Part shown: piece by piece, positions 1-4,931 of the stretch
Position numbering within the stretch: position 1 is the stretch's first letter
How the letters are laid out: each line of letters starts with the position of its first letter
Source of the DNA: Saprospiraceae bacterium
GTDB lineage: Bacteria > Bacteroidota > Bacteroidia > Chitinophagales > Saprospiraceae
Direction of reading: 5' to 3'
Length of the DNA: 5,225 nucleotides
Assembly (NCBI GenBank): GCA_016710235.1
Contig: JADJLG010000003.1
Coordinates: 1-5,225, forward strand
Notes under the pieces: generated by a model
What the model was told of the DNA's origin: nothing
Databases searched by the model: none
The model's input: only the letters and a program-made list of their open reading frames with translations
Translations under genes and position numbers: made by a program

Positions 1-2
1 CT

Positions 3-551
3 GCTGCCGATATAATGGGCTCAACATCAAATGAACCAAAAGTAAAATTTATATCTGGTACTCAATGCACATTGAAAGTAACAATCAGCAATGGGAGCTG
101 CACTCAAATGTTAAATAAAGTAATTACAATAAATCCATTACCAAGTGGAACGATAAAAGTAAACACAACAGGTGGAGTTTGTCAGAATCAAACAAGAACT
201 TATAGTATAGATCAATTAATGAATTGCACGGATTGTAAGTACTCATGGAGTATAGATCCCCAAGATGCGGGCACCCCTATGAATGGTAGTAATTCTACAT
301 TTGAAGTAAACTGGACAAAAAATGGGCAACATGTTGTTAGATGTACATTAATGAATAAAGAAGGTTGCCAAAAAATATTACCAGAAATCATGGTTACCGT
401 AAATCCATTACCAAGTGGAACGATCAATGGACCGGATCCTGTATGTACAGGAATAGAAAATGAATATTCAATCAATCTATGTACGAATTGTAGTACCTAT
501 CTATGGACTGCAACTGGTTCCAAACTCAACAAGTACCGCTACCACTTTTAA
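3..551 (+). CDS. Surface protein segment: end of a c-type module, complete module a, start of module b (5' partial)
   Basis: This frame is open from the window edge, so the first ATG (15) is internal and not a start. It reads AADIMGSTSNEPKV at the edge, then the end of a c-type module (QCTLKV, NGSC). Module a follows from 132: linker NPLPSGTIKV, GGVC, CxxC in LMNCTDCKYSW, then VVRCTL and EGC. Module b starts at 402 (NPLPSGTINGPDPVC, then LCTNCSTYLW). The correct frame is lost near 527-531: this copy has 'ggttccaaac' where the second copy at 1289 has 'ggttcaaac'. The extra C leads to the stop at 549, so the last seven or so residues are spurious. No enzyme motif is visible; the fold is predicted beta-sandwich of the PKD/Ig-like class. 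Confidence 0.8.
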   Translation, partial: AADIMGSTSNEPKVKFISGTQCTLKVTISNGSCTQMLNKVITINPLPSGTIKVNTTGGVCQNQTRTYSIDQLMNCTDCKYSWSIDPQDAGTPMNGSNSTFEVNWTKNGQHVVRCTLMNKEGCQKILPEIMVTVNPLPSGTINGPDPVCTGIENEYSINLCTNCSTYLWTATGSKLNKYRYHF

Positions 552-831
552 AGCAATTTGGCAAAGCTCAGGAGACAAGATATTGCGATGTACTCTAACA
601 AGTAGTCAGAGTTGTACAGCTATATTGGAAAAGAAAGTTACAGTTGTCTCACCCCCAAACGGAACTAGTATTGATGGGGATACTCCTGTATGTATCGGCG
701 ATGAAAAAAAATACAGCATAAAAGACTGTACCACATGTGGTACATCTACAGGCTATTCATGGACAGTGGAACCTTCTGCTGCCGCCGAGATACAAGATGA
801 GATGACAGCAAAACCAAAAGTAATATTTAAA
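54..831 (+). repeat. Tandem repeat unit 1 (778 bp; modules a-b-c)
   Basis: This unit starts at 'tctggtactcaatgc' and runs to the next copy of the same words at 832. After removing the extra C near 527 it is 777 bp, or 259 codons. It holds the end of a c module, a whole module a (132-401), module b (402-651) and most of module c (from 652). It has only one frame break, so it is the best reference for the repeat. Upstream of 54 similarity to 770-831 drops, which places the duplication edge there. Confidence 0.9.
396..449 (+). repeat. 54-bp block identical at 1925-1978 and, with one added A, at about 1165-1219
   Basis: The block begins 'accgtaaatccattacc' and ends 'gatcctgtatgtaca'. It encodes the inter-module linker and the VC strand of module b. 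It is the longest exact match seen between unit 3 and units 1 and 2, with sharp edges on both sides. A shorter form of the linker (about 23 bp from 'aatccattaccaagtgg') also opens module a at 132 and, with one base lost, at 909. Confidence 0.8.
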
Positions 832-891
832 TCTGGTACTCAATGCACATTGAAAGTAACAATCAGCAATGGGGCTGCACTCAAATGTTAA
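460..891 (+). CDS. Surface protein segment: rest of module b and module c of repeat unit 1
   Basis: This frame continues the protein after the break near 530. The ATG at 460 lies in the wrong frame for the protein; the real content starts at about 531 with NSTSTATTFKAIW. It then reads KILRCTL, QSC and LEKKVTVV (end of module b), and module c from 652: PPNGTSIDGDTPVCIG, the CxxC in DCTTCGT, YSWTVEP, QCTLKV and ISNG. The end after about 873 is spurious, because 'aatggggctgc' has lost one base relative to 'aatgggagctgc' at 90. The last residues AALKC and the TAA come from that shift. The role is as for the whole protein: an extracellular Ig/PKD-like repeat with no catalytic motif. Confidence 0.75.
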   Translation: MNIQSIYVRIVVPIYGLQLVPNSTSTATTFKAIWQSSGDKILRCTLTSSQSCTAILEKKVTVVSPPNGTSIDGDTPVCIGDEKKYSIKDCTTCGTSTGYSWTVEPSAAAEIQDEMTAKPKVIFKSGTQCTLKVTISNGAALKC

Positions 892-925
892 ATAAAGTAA
901 TTACAATAAATCCATTACCAAGTGA

Positions 926-1063
926 ACGATAAAAGTAAACACAACAGGTGGAGTTTGTCAGAATCAAACAAGAACTTATAGTATAGATCAATTAATGAAT
1001 TGCACGGATTGTGGTACTCATGGGTATAGATCCCCAAGATGCGGGCACCCCTATGAATGGTAG
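926..1063 (+). CDS. Surface protein segment: first half of module a in repeat unit 2, badly damaged
   Basis: The open stretch between stops reads TIKVNTTGGVC, then RTYSIDQLMNCTDC, matching module a of unit 1 exactly. It shifts at about 1013, where 'tgtaagtac' of unit 1 is 'tgtggtac' here, and the tail to the TAG at 1061 is out of frame. From there to 1171 the module is traceable only by DNA alignment to 240-401. It has lost bases near 1023, 1067-1076 and 1090, and gained one each near 1103 and 1170. This is the most indel-dense part of the window. It has no start codon of its own and is not an independent gene. Confidence 0.6.
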   Translation, partial: TIKVNTTGGVCQNQTRTYSIDQLMNCTDCGTHGYRSPRCGHPYEW

Positions 1064-1171
1064 TAATTTCATTTGAAAACTGGACAAAAATGGGCAACAT
1101 GTTTGTTAGATGTACATTAATGAATAAAGAAGGTTGCCAAAAAATATTACCAGAAATCATGGTTACCGTAA

Positions 1172-1435
1172 AATCCATTACCAAGTGGAACGATCAATGG
1201 ACCGGATCCTGTATGTACAGGAATAGAAAATGAATATTCAATCAATCTATGTACGAATTGTAGTACCTATCTATGGACTGCAACTGGTTCAAACTCAACA
1301 AGTACCGCTACCACTTTTAAAGCAATTTGGCAAAGCTCAGGAGACAAGACAGTGCGATGTACTCTAACAAGTAGTCAGAGTTGTACAGCTATATTGGAAA
1401 GAAAGTTACAGTTGTCTCACCCCAAACGGAACTAG
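1172..1435 (+). CDS. Surface protein segment: complete module b of repeat unit 2
   Basis: This 87-codon stretch has no ATG and reads module b straight through: NPLPSGTINGPDPVC, ENEYSINLCTNC, STYLWTATGSN, FKAIWQSSGDKTVRCTL, SSQSC. Here the frame is intact across the site where unit 1 carries an extra C, so this copy shows the proper sequence of the b module. It differs from unit 1 by a real double substitution (KTVRC here, KILRC in unit 1); unit 3 has the KTV form. The frame is lost near 1400 ('ggaaagaaag' for 'ggaaaagaaag'), giving a false ending and the TAG at 1433. Confidence 0.7.
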   Translation, partial: NPLPSGTINGPDPVCTGIENEYSINLCTNCSTYLWTATGSNSTSTATTFKAIWQSSGDKTVRCTLTSSQSCTAILERKLQLSHPKRN

Positions 1436-1488
1436 TATTGATGGGGATACTCCTGTATGTATCGGCGATGAAAAAGGATACAGCATAA

Positions 1489-1656
1489 AAGACTGTACCA
1501 TGTGGTACATCTACAGGCTATTCATGGACAGTGGAACCTTCTGCTGCCGCCGAGATACAAGATGAGATGACAGCAAAACCAAAAGTAATATTTAAATCTG
1601 GTACTCAATGCACATTGAAAGTAACAATCAGCAATGGAGCTGCACACAAATGTTAA
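1489..1656 (+). CDS. Surface protein segment: second part of module c of repeat unit 2
   Basis: The first part of this c module reads in another frame (1425-1497: NGTSIDGDTPVCIG, then DEKGYSIKDCT). The loss of two bases near 1498 ('ccatgtgg' for 'ccacatgtgg' at 741) moves it to this frame, which continues as CGTSTGYSWTVEP, AAAEIQDEMTAKPKV and SGTQCTLKVTISNG. The end at TAA 1654 comes from another lost base at 'aatggagctgc' near 1635. The module is otherwise the same as that at 652-893, with one visible residue change (DEKG against DEKK). Confidence 0.65.
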   Translation, partial: KTVPCGTSTGYSWTVEPSAAAEIQDEMTAKPKVIFKSGTQCTLKVTISNGAAHKC

Positions 1657-1711
1657 CTAAAGTAATTACAATAAATCCGGTACCAAGTGGAACGATAATG
1701 CCTAATACTAA

Positions 1712-2122
1712 TGCATATGTAAAGGAACCGGAGTAACATATAATATACAGAATTGCTCAATTTGTCAATCTTATAACTGGTTTTTTGATCCACCTGGTAC
1801 AACAAATACAATAACAAATAATAAGATACAAAACCCTAAAGTAACCTGGAATGAAACGGCTACACTGAAATGTGAAATAACAAGCATTTCTGGATGCAAG
1901 AATACAATTTCAATAGGTCCAATCACCGTAAATCCATTACCAAGTGGAACGATCAATGGACCGGATCCTGTATGTACAAAAATGAACTATACATACCAAA
2001 TAGACCAATGTACGAATTGTAGTACTTATCTATGGACTGCAACTGATTTAACCTCAATACCTCTAGCACCTATACTGCAAACTGGCAAAGCTCGAGAGAC
2101 AAGACAGTGCGATGTACTCTAA
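1712..2122 (+). CDS. Surface protein segment: variant module d and start of module b of repeat unit 3
   Basis: This is a 136-codon open stretch with no early ATG. It continues the linker NPVPSGTIMPNT seen in another frame at 1674-1709. It reads VCKGTGVTYNIQNC, SICQSYNWFFDPPG, VTWNETATLKCEI and SGCKNTIS, so it has the same five-cysteine pattern as the other modules but a different sequence; I call it module d. It stands where units 1 and 2 have module a. From 1931 it runs into a third b module (NPLPSGTINGPDPVC, then DQCTNCSTYLWTAT). The frame breaks near 2052, and the last 20 or so codons to TAA 2120 are spurious. Confidence 0.7.
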   Translation, partial: CICKGTGVTYNIQNCSICQSYNWFFDPPGTTNTITNNKIQNPKVTWNETATLKCEITSISGCKNTISIGPITVNPLPSGTINGPDPVCTKMNYTYQIDQCTNCSTYLWTATDLTSIPLAPILQTGKARETRQCDVL

Positions 2123-2241
2123 AAAGTAGTGAAGGTTGTGAAGCTATATTGGAAAAGAACGTTAAGGTTGTCTCACCCCGGATGGAAAATTGTTGGTCAA
2201 ACAGAATTATGTGCAGACACAATGAAATACAGCATAAATGA
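2047..2241 (+). CDS. Surface protein segment: second half of module b of repeat unit 3
   Basis: The protein resumes in this frame at about 2056: NTSSTYTANWQSS, DKTVRCTLKSSEGC, then EAILEKNVKVVSP. This matches the end of module b in units 1 and 2 but with many residue changes, so unit 3 is an older duplicate. After SP the frame shifts again near 2180 and the remaining codons to TGA 2239 are not real. Confidence 0.6.
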   Translation, partial: FNLNTSSTYTANWQSSRDKTVRCTLKSSEGCEAILEKNVKVVSPRMENCWSNRIMCRHNEIQHK

Positions 2242-2368
2242 CTGTAACACATGTAATACAGCTACTACCTATTCATGGACAGTGGAACCATCTACTGCTG
2301 CCGATATACAAGATGAGAAGACAGCAACACCAAAAGTAACATTTAAATCGGTACTCAATGCACATTGA
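2129..2368 (+). CDS. Surface protein segment: module c of repeat unit 3
   Basis: The real content begins at about 2185, not at the ATG at 2129, whose first 19 or so codons are the wrong frame of module b. It reads GQTELCADTMKYSINDC, the CxxC in CNTCNT, TTYSWTVEPSTAADIQD and ATPKVTFKS. This is a diverged c module and is also close to the partial c module at the window edge (AADI). The frame is lost at 'aaatcggtac' (2345-2354), where units 1 and 2 have 'aaatctggtac' or its equivalent. The continuation GTQCTLTATLRNGN is in another frame up to about 2394. Confidence 0.7.
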   Translation: MKVVKLYWKRTLRLSHPGWKIVGQTELCADTMKYSINDCNTCNTATTYSWTVEPSTAADIQDEKTATPKVTFKSVLNAH

Positions 2369-2693
2369 CTGCAACACTCAGAAACGGGAATTAGAACAAA
2401 AATTAACTTTTAATGATAAAGGTTAATCCATTGCCTGTAGGATAATAGAGATGAATACGCCCAATGATATTTGTCAAGGAGATTTTAGAAAATATTCTTT
2501 AACTAATTTAATGAATTGTTCAAATTGTAAGTACAATTGGAGCTTGGACGATCCAGATGCCGGCATCATCGATAATACAACAAATCCAACGATTTTAGTG
2601 GAATGGAAAAAAAACAGTGATTATAAATTGAAATGTAAAATAACTAACGACAATGGTTGCATAACTGAACTGGAAAGGGAAATTACTATCCGT
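2348..2693 (+). repeat. Partial, strongly diverged fourth repeat unit
   Basis: The unit-start words recur at 2348, and the linker NPLPVG at 2425 leads into an a-type module (LMNCSNCKYNW). DNA identity to 132-401 is patchy; the relationship is clear mainly at protein level. No b or c module follows, so the array ends here. Confidence 0.65.
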
Positions 2694-2828
2694 ACCAAAC
2701 CTGCCAAGCCGGACGATGTTAATTATCCCGACGTAGGATTTTGTAATAATCTGGCAGCTTTATATAAGCAAGTAAATACGCCATCTGATAATATCGAGTA
2801 TATCTGGAATGGTATGACAAGTTACTAA
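2451..2828 (+). CDS. Surface protein segment: diverged a-type module, then a new Ig-like module
   Basis: The ATG at 2451 is internal: the linker VNPLPVG reads just upstream (2422-2441), interrupted by a one-base loss in 'gtaggataatag'. The segment continues NTPNDICQGDFRKYSL, then LMNCSNCKYNWSLD, DAG, YKLKCKITNDNGC and LEREITI, a clear but distant relative of module a. A different module starts at about 2694: TKPAKPDDVNYPDVGFC, then YKQVNTPSDNIEYIWNG, which lacks the CxxC pair. This marks the end of the repeat array. The stop at 2826 is a frame break, because GGSMSFDGLTDGEYS follows in the next frame (2830-2874). Confidence 0.75.
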   Translation: MNTPNDICQGDFRKYSLTNLMNCSNCKYNWSLDDPDAGIIDNTTNPTILVEWKKNSDYKLKCKITNDNGCITELEREITIRTKPAKPDDVNYPDVGFCNNLAALYKQVNTPSDNIEYIWNGMTSY

Positions 2829-2860
2829 TGGAGGTTCCATGTCTTTTGATGGGCTAACAG

Positions 2861-3283
2861 ATGGTGAGTATAGTACCCCTTGTTCGAATTTCTAGTTATG
2901 GTTGTCGGAGGGATGTAGATACCATGAAGGTATCATTATATTGTGCACCTAGTGTAAATTTTATAACGGGGTTTGATGAATCTTGTCATAATGAATTGCA
3001 AATTCGACCTATAACCAATGAAGATTCATGTAATATCCAAAATGATAGTATGTTTATAAGGTATAAGAATACCACGGAAAATTACAAATTTACAGCTGAA
3101 TATACTACACTAAAACTTGAGGGTGTAGTTGATCAAAATAATAAAAACGCCACTATTGGTTTGATCTTTGGTATTATTAATACTAAGGGCTGTAGTGACA
3201 CAATTACAAAACAAGTAAAAGTAAAATTCTGCAATACATCTTGCCAACTTAAATCTTTAGAAAATAAAAGTCATATGTCATAA
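2861..3283 (+). CDS. Surface protein segment: non-repetitive Ig-like modules
   Basis: The first few codons after the ATG at 2861 belong to the wrong frame. From about 2879 the segment reads VRISSYGC, then VDTMKVSLYCAP, the usual closing strand of an Ig/PKD-like module. A new module follows: SVNFITGFDESCHNELQI, ending in GIINTKGCSDTITKQVKVKFC. It has no CxxC motif and no close match to the upstream repeats. It continues in another frame after about 3275 (ICHKGLQDSITYI). Function beyond an extracellular structural module cannot be assigned. Confidence 0.7.
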   Translation: MVSIVPLVRISSYGCRRDVDTMKVSLYCAPSVNFITGFDESCHNELQIRPITNEDSCNIQNDSMFIRYKNTTENYKFTAEYTTLKLEGVVDQNNKNATIGLIFGIINTKGCSDTITKQVKVKFCNTSCQLKSLENKSHMS

Positions 3284-3597
3284 AGGTTTGCAAGATAGTA
3301 TAACGTATATTTAGAGCAACAAAATATAAATATTGCTTGGAATTTTCATAATAGACAGTTTTGAAGTTGATAATACTTATATATTAAAATCTAAAGATTT
3401 GGATATAAAATATGATGGTATTAATAAAAAAGTGATTGTTAAAGCTAAAAAAGCAGGTGATTTTAATATTAGTGTTCATTATCAATATTGAACCGATATG
3501 TTCCGGTGAAAAATTTGCCTTTATTCTTACCGGAAAATTTATTGCACAACCTAAGTTAAATCCACAAAAAGGACATCAGGCAACTTACAGATTGTAA
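3284..3597 (+). CDS. Surface protein segment in several frames: Ig-like module continuing to the next VC/IC motif
   Basis: No single frame is long here, but the coding content is traceable. EQQNINIAWNFHN sits at about 3313-3351. DSFEVDNTYILKSKDLDI, ending KKAGDFNISVHYQ, is in the frame open from 3330 to the TGA at 3489. The next module opens with EPICSGEKFAFILTGKF in the frame 3490-3597. 'YILKSKDL', 'KVIVKAKKAGDFNISV' and 'ICSGE' are typical strand and loop patterns of Bacteroidota Ig-like modules. The ending KGHQATYRL before TAA 3595 is out of frame; the true continuation starts at about 3572. Confidence 0.55.
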
Positions 3598-3751
3598 AAA
3601 TGCAGCAAAATATATTAATATTAGGGATCTTATAGATCCAAATCTTTATAGTGGTGGTGGAAGCGCAAATGATAAGAAATATTCTCTCATCTCAGGAACA
3701 GTAATATATCCAGATTCATTTCTGCTTAACTTGATAATCCAAAGTATTTGA
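3560..3751 (+). CDS. Surface protein segment: Ig-like module interior
   Basis: This open stretch has no ATG. It takes over at about 3572 and reads DIRQLTDCKNAAKYINIRDL, then GGGSANDKKYSLISGTVIY and PDSFLLNL. It ends at TGA 3749 after a frame break near 3730. The protein continues in the next frame as DNPKYLKFDQL. No recognisable family motif beyond the beta-rich, Asn/Asp/Ser-rich composition shared with the neighbours. Confidence 0.55.
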   Translation: MHKKDIRQLTDCKNAAKYINIRDLIDPNLYSGGGSANDKKYSLISGTVIYPDSFLLNLIIQSI

Positions 3752-3758
3752 AGTTTGA

Positions 3759-3851
3759 TCAATTAGGCTTGCTGATGGAAAACGGGAGGAATGTGTCAAT
3801 ATGAATGTTGACACTCATTTTTGTCGTTCCATTGGCTTTGCCGATTTATAA
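3759..3851 (+). CDS. Surface protein segment: short piece ending at an in-frame TAA
   Basis: From about 3771 this reads ADGKREECVNMNVDTHFC, then RSIGFADL and the TAA at 3849. The next segment, which starts directly behind the stop, is in the same frame. The break is therefore either a single-base miscall or a pair of balancing indels in the A/T-rich 'gatttataaagaatc', not a simple frameshift. Confidence 0.5.
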   Translation, partial: SIRLADGKREECVNMNVDTHFCRSIGFADL

Positions 3852-4202
3852 AGAATCGATTCATTATATTGTGCAAACAATGATTCTACCACAATACTTT
3901 TTACGAACAACTCTCATAAAAATAATCAATATGTATATGATATTTTAATTGATCAATCGCATTATTCTAATCACGCATCACCCATTACTTTATATTGGAG
4001 GAATCGAGATAGTGTTAATTATCGTATAATTGTAACCGACACCACTACAAAATACCAATGTAAGGATACAATTAGCGATTTGTTACGCGTAGATAGGGAC
4101 TATATAAGAGAGAAAACTTTGGATTATTTGATCAATGGACAAAGTGAAGCTAATTATTGTGGTGATCGATCCTTCATTGATCAAATTAAAAAAGATTCCT
4201 GA
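3852..4202 (+). CDS. Surface protein segment: penultimate Ig-like module
   Basis: This is a 116-codon open stretch with no ATG, bounded by in-frame TAA (3849) and TGA (4200). It reads RIDSLYCANNDSTTILFTNN, the usual 'D-x-x-C...v-x-F-x-N-x-S' opening of a PKD/Ig-like module. It continues with ITLYWRNRDSVNYRIIV and CKDTISDLLRVDRDY, then a further module from INGQSEANYCGDRSF. At the TGA a neighbouring frame reads IPEGSAMKF (4193-4219) before the original frame continues as QGGKNEIVRYS. Two balancing indels, one in the A6 run at 4188-4193, would explain the stop. Confidence 0.7.
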   Translation, partial: RIDSLYCANNDSTTILFTNNSHKNNQYVYDILIDQSHYSNHASPITLYWRNRDSVNYRIIVTDTTTKYQCKDTISDLLRVDRDYIREKTLDYLINGQSEANYCGDRSFIDQIKKDS

Positions 4203-4931
4203 AGGTTCTGCAATGAAGTTCAGGGAGGTAAAAATGAAATAGTAAGGTATTCAACTGATAGTGCATTATTTTGGGTGCATAGATTAGAAGATAGTATTAC
4301 CATTGCTGTTAAGACGAACACGGAATGTGTAGTAGGTTCTGTGGACATACCACTATCTGTATCAGGTTCTTCACAGTATGTACCGTATAGGCAGATTGTA
4401 TATATTCCAAGTGCCCAAGTGTTGTTTTATCCTTTTGATTCAAACTATTGTTTCAAGTGGTATAGGTTTGGGACAGATCAAGCTTTTGCGGAATTGGTTG
4501 GAAATAAACAGTCCTACATTATTCCTTCATCGGAGTATAGTATTTCAAAGTATCATTACTATGTTAAGGTTTCTAAGTCGGAAAGTTGTGATACATGTGC
4601 AACGATCTGCTGGTTTAATTTTCCCGGTCTGGGTGTTTTAGGAAGGAGTGAAGAACCTGCTCCGGGTATCGATCAGCAATTGAATATTTATCCGAATCCA
4701 TCTTCAGGAAGTTTTGTCCTAGAAATGTACAACAGGGCGACGAGAACCTATGACGTGTCAATCAGGGACATACAAGGCAGGCTACATTTTCGGGACAAAT
4801 GGACCGCAATTCCGGGGACTTCTACTTTGAGGCCCGAGCACGTATTAGGGAGGTGGCCTTCCGGTTTGTACTTAGTGAGCTTGTCAGATGGATTGCACGA
4901 GCCGATTATTCAAAAGATCGTAGTAGAGTAG
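4203..4931 (+). CDS. C-terminal segment: last Ig-like module and T9SS type A sorting domain
   Basis: This is the clean 3' end of the gene, open from 4203 to TAG 4929. A caller may choose the GTG at 4275 as start, but upstream codons in the same frame (NEIVRYSTDSALFWV) are clearly coding, so there is no true start here. An Ig-like module runs from about 4350 to 4620: NYCFKWYRFGTDQAFAELVG, then SYIIPSSEY, YHYYVKVSKSESCDTC. A spacer (GRSEEPAPGIDQQ) leads into the sorting domain from 4680. The sorting domain directs export by the type IX secretion system after Sec transport. It is usually cleaved off by the PorU-type sortase when cargo is attached to the cell surface. GC content rises visibly after about 4620. 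Confidence 0.85.
   Translation, partial: RFCNEVQGGKNEIVRYSTDSALFWVHRLEDSITIAVKTNTECVVGSVDIPLSVSGSSQYVPYRQIVYIPSAQVLFYPFDSNYCFKWYRFGTDQAFAELVGNKQSYIIPSSEYSISKYHYYVKVSKSESCDTCATICWFNFPGLGVLGRSEEPAPGIDQQLNIYPNPSSGSFVLEMYNRATRTYDVSIRDIQGRLHFRDKWTAIPGTSTLRPEHVLGRWPSGLYLVSLSDGLHEPIIQKIVVE
4680..4928 (+). other. T9SS type A sorting domain (Por secretion tail)
   Basis: The domain opens with LNIYPNPSSGSFVLEM, the hallmark 'YPNP...G.F' motif. It continues with YDVSIRDIQGR, RPEHVLGRWPSGLYLVSL and ends IIQKIVVE at the stop codon. All expected landmarks are present: the YPNP start, D-x-x-G-R, P-S-G-x-Y-L-V and the terminal basic K-I-V-V. The length, about 83 residues, is normal. Type A domains of this kind occur only in Bacteroidota lineages that carry T9SS. 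Confidence 0.95.

Larger units (their letters stand above)
832..1596 (+). repeat. Tandem repeat unit 2, near-identical to unit 1 but with about 12 indel sites (765 bp)
   Basis: Hand alignment to 54-831 gives indels at about a dozen places (net 13 bases shorter). Apart from bases tied up in those indels, there are only two clear substitution patches: KIL to KTV near 1349, and KK to KG near 1476. Internal landmarks are module a at 909, b at 1172 and c at about 1419. Most indels are single bases in or beside short homopolymers, and nearly all break the frame. Confidence 0.9.
1597..2347 (+). repeat. Diverged tandem repeat unit 3 (modules d-b-c)
   Basis: It opens with about 100 bp almost identical to the start of units 1 and 2, then switches to a different module (d, 1674-1930). 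It rejoins the b module at 1925-1978 with 54 bases identical to 396-449, and continues as diverged b (to about 2178) and c. The next recurrence of the unit start is at 2348 ('tcggtactcaatgcacattg'). Confidence 0.8.
1..4931 (+). pseudogene. Large T9SS-secreted multi-domain (Ig/PKD-like repeat) surface protein, 5' partial, frame broken many times
   Basis: Translating all three forward frames and following the conserved motifs gives one continuous protein of more than 1,600 residues that enters from upstream and stops at TAG 4929-4931. It consists of about ten repeat modules with the pattern VCxG, Y-S-I, CxxC, YxW, (L)xC, GC, then V-x-V, followed by several non-repetitive Ig-like modules and a T9SS type A sorting domain. 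Such proteins are exported by Sec, carried across the outer membrane by T9SS, and anchored or released at the surface; adhesion is the usual guess, not shown here. The frame changes near 530, 873, 924, 1015-1075, 1170, 1400-1425, 1498, 1640, 1717, 2052, 2180, 2390, 2440, 2823, 2870, 3275-3350, 3489, 3571, 3730 and 3770, and in-frame stops lie at 3849 and 4200. Protein similarity is kept on both sides of each break, so sequencing error is more likely than decay. Start, signal peptide and promoter are outside the window. Confidence 0.85.

Noticed and set aside
460..462. ATG 460 and other internal ATGs (2129, 2451, 2861) as gene starts
   Set aside because: Each is either out of frame with the conserved protein or sits inside a module whose coding continues upstream; none has a ribosome site or signal peptide after it.
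212..475. 87-codon minus-strand open frame
   Set aside because: It lies fully opposite modules a and b, whose protein motifs on the + strand are conserved between copies; it is a shadow. The same holds for the minus-strand readings at 915-1184, 1771-1956 and 2070-2252.
54..1700. CRISPR array or insertion sequence as the cause of the repeats
   Set aside because: The repeats are long (about 777 bp), protein-coding and directly adjacent; there are no short palindromic repeats with spacers, no transposase and no terminal inverted repeats.
3849..4202. Stop codon reassignment or programmed frameshifting
   Set aside because: All three stop codons interrupt the gene and the shifts occur in both directions at many unrelated sites, which fits sequencing error rather than a recoded signal.
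4378..4641. 87-codon + strand open frame inside the last segment
   Set aside because: It overlaps the well-supported Ig-like module and spacer just upstream of the sorting domain in another frame, and has no recognisable motif.
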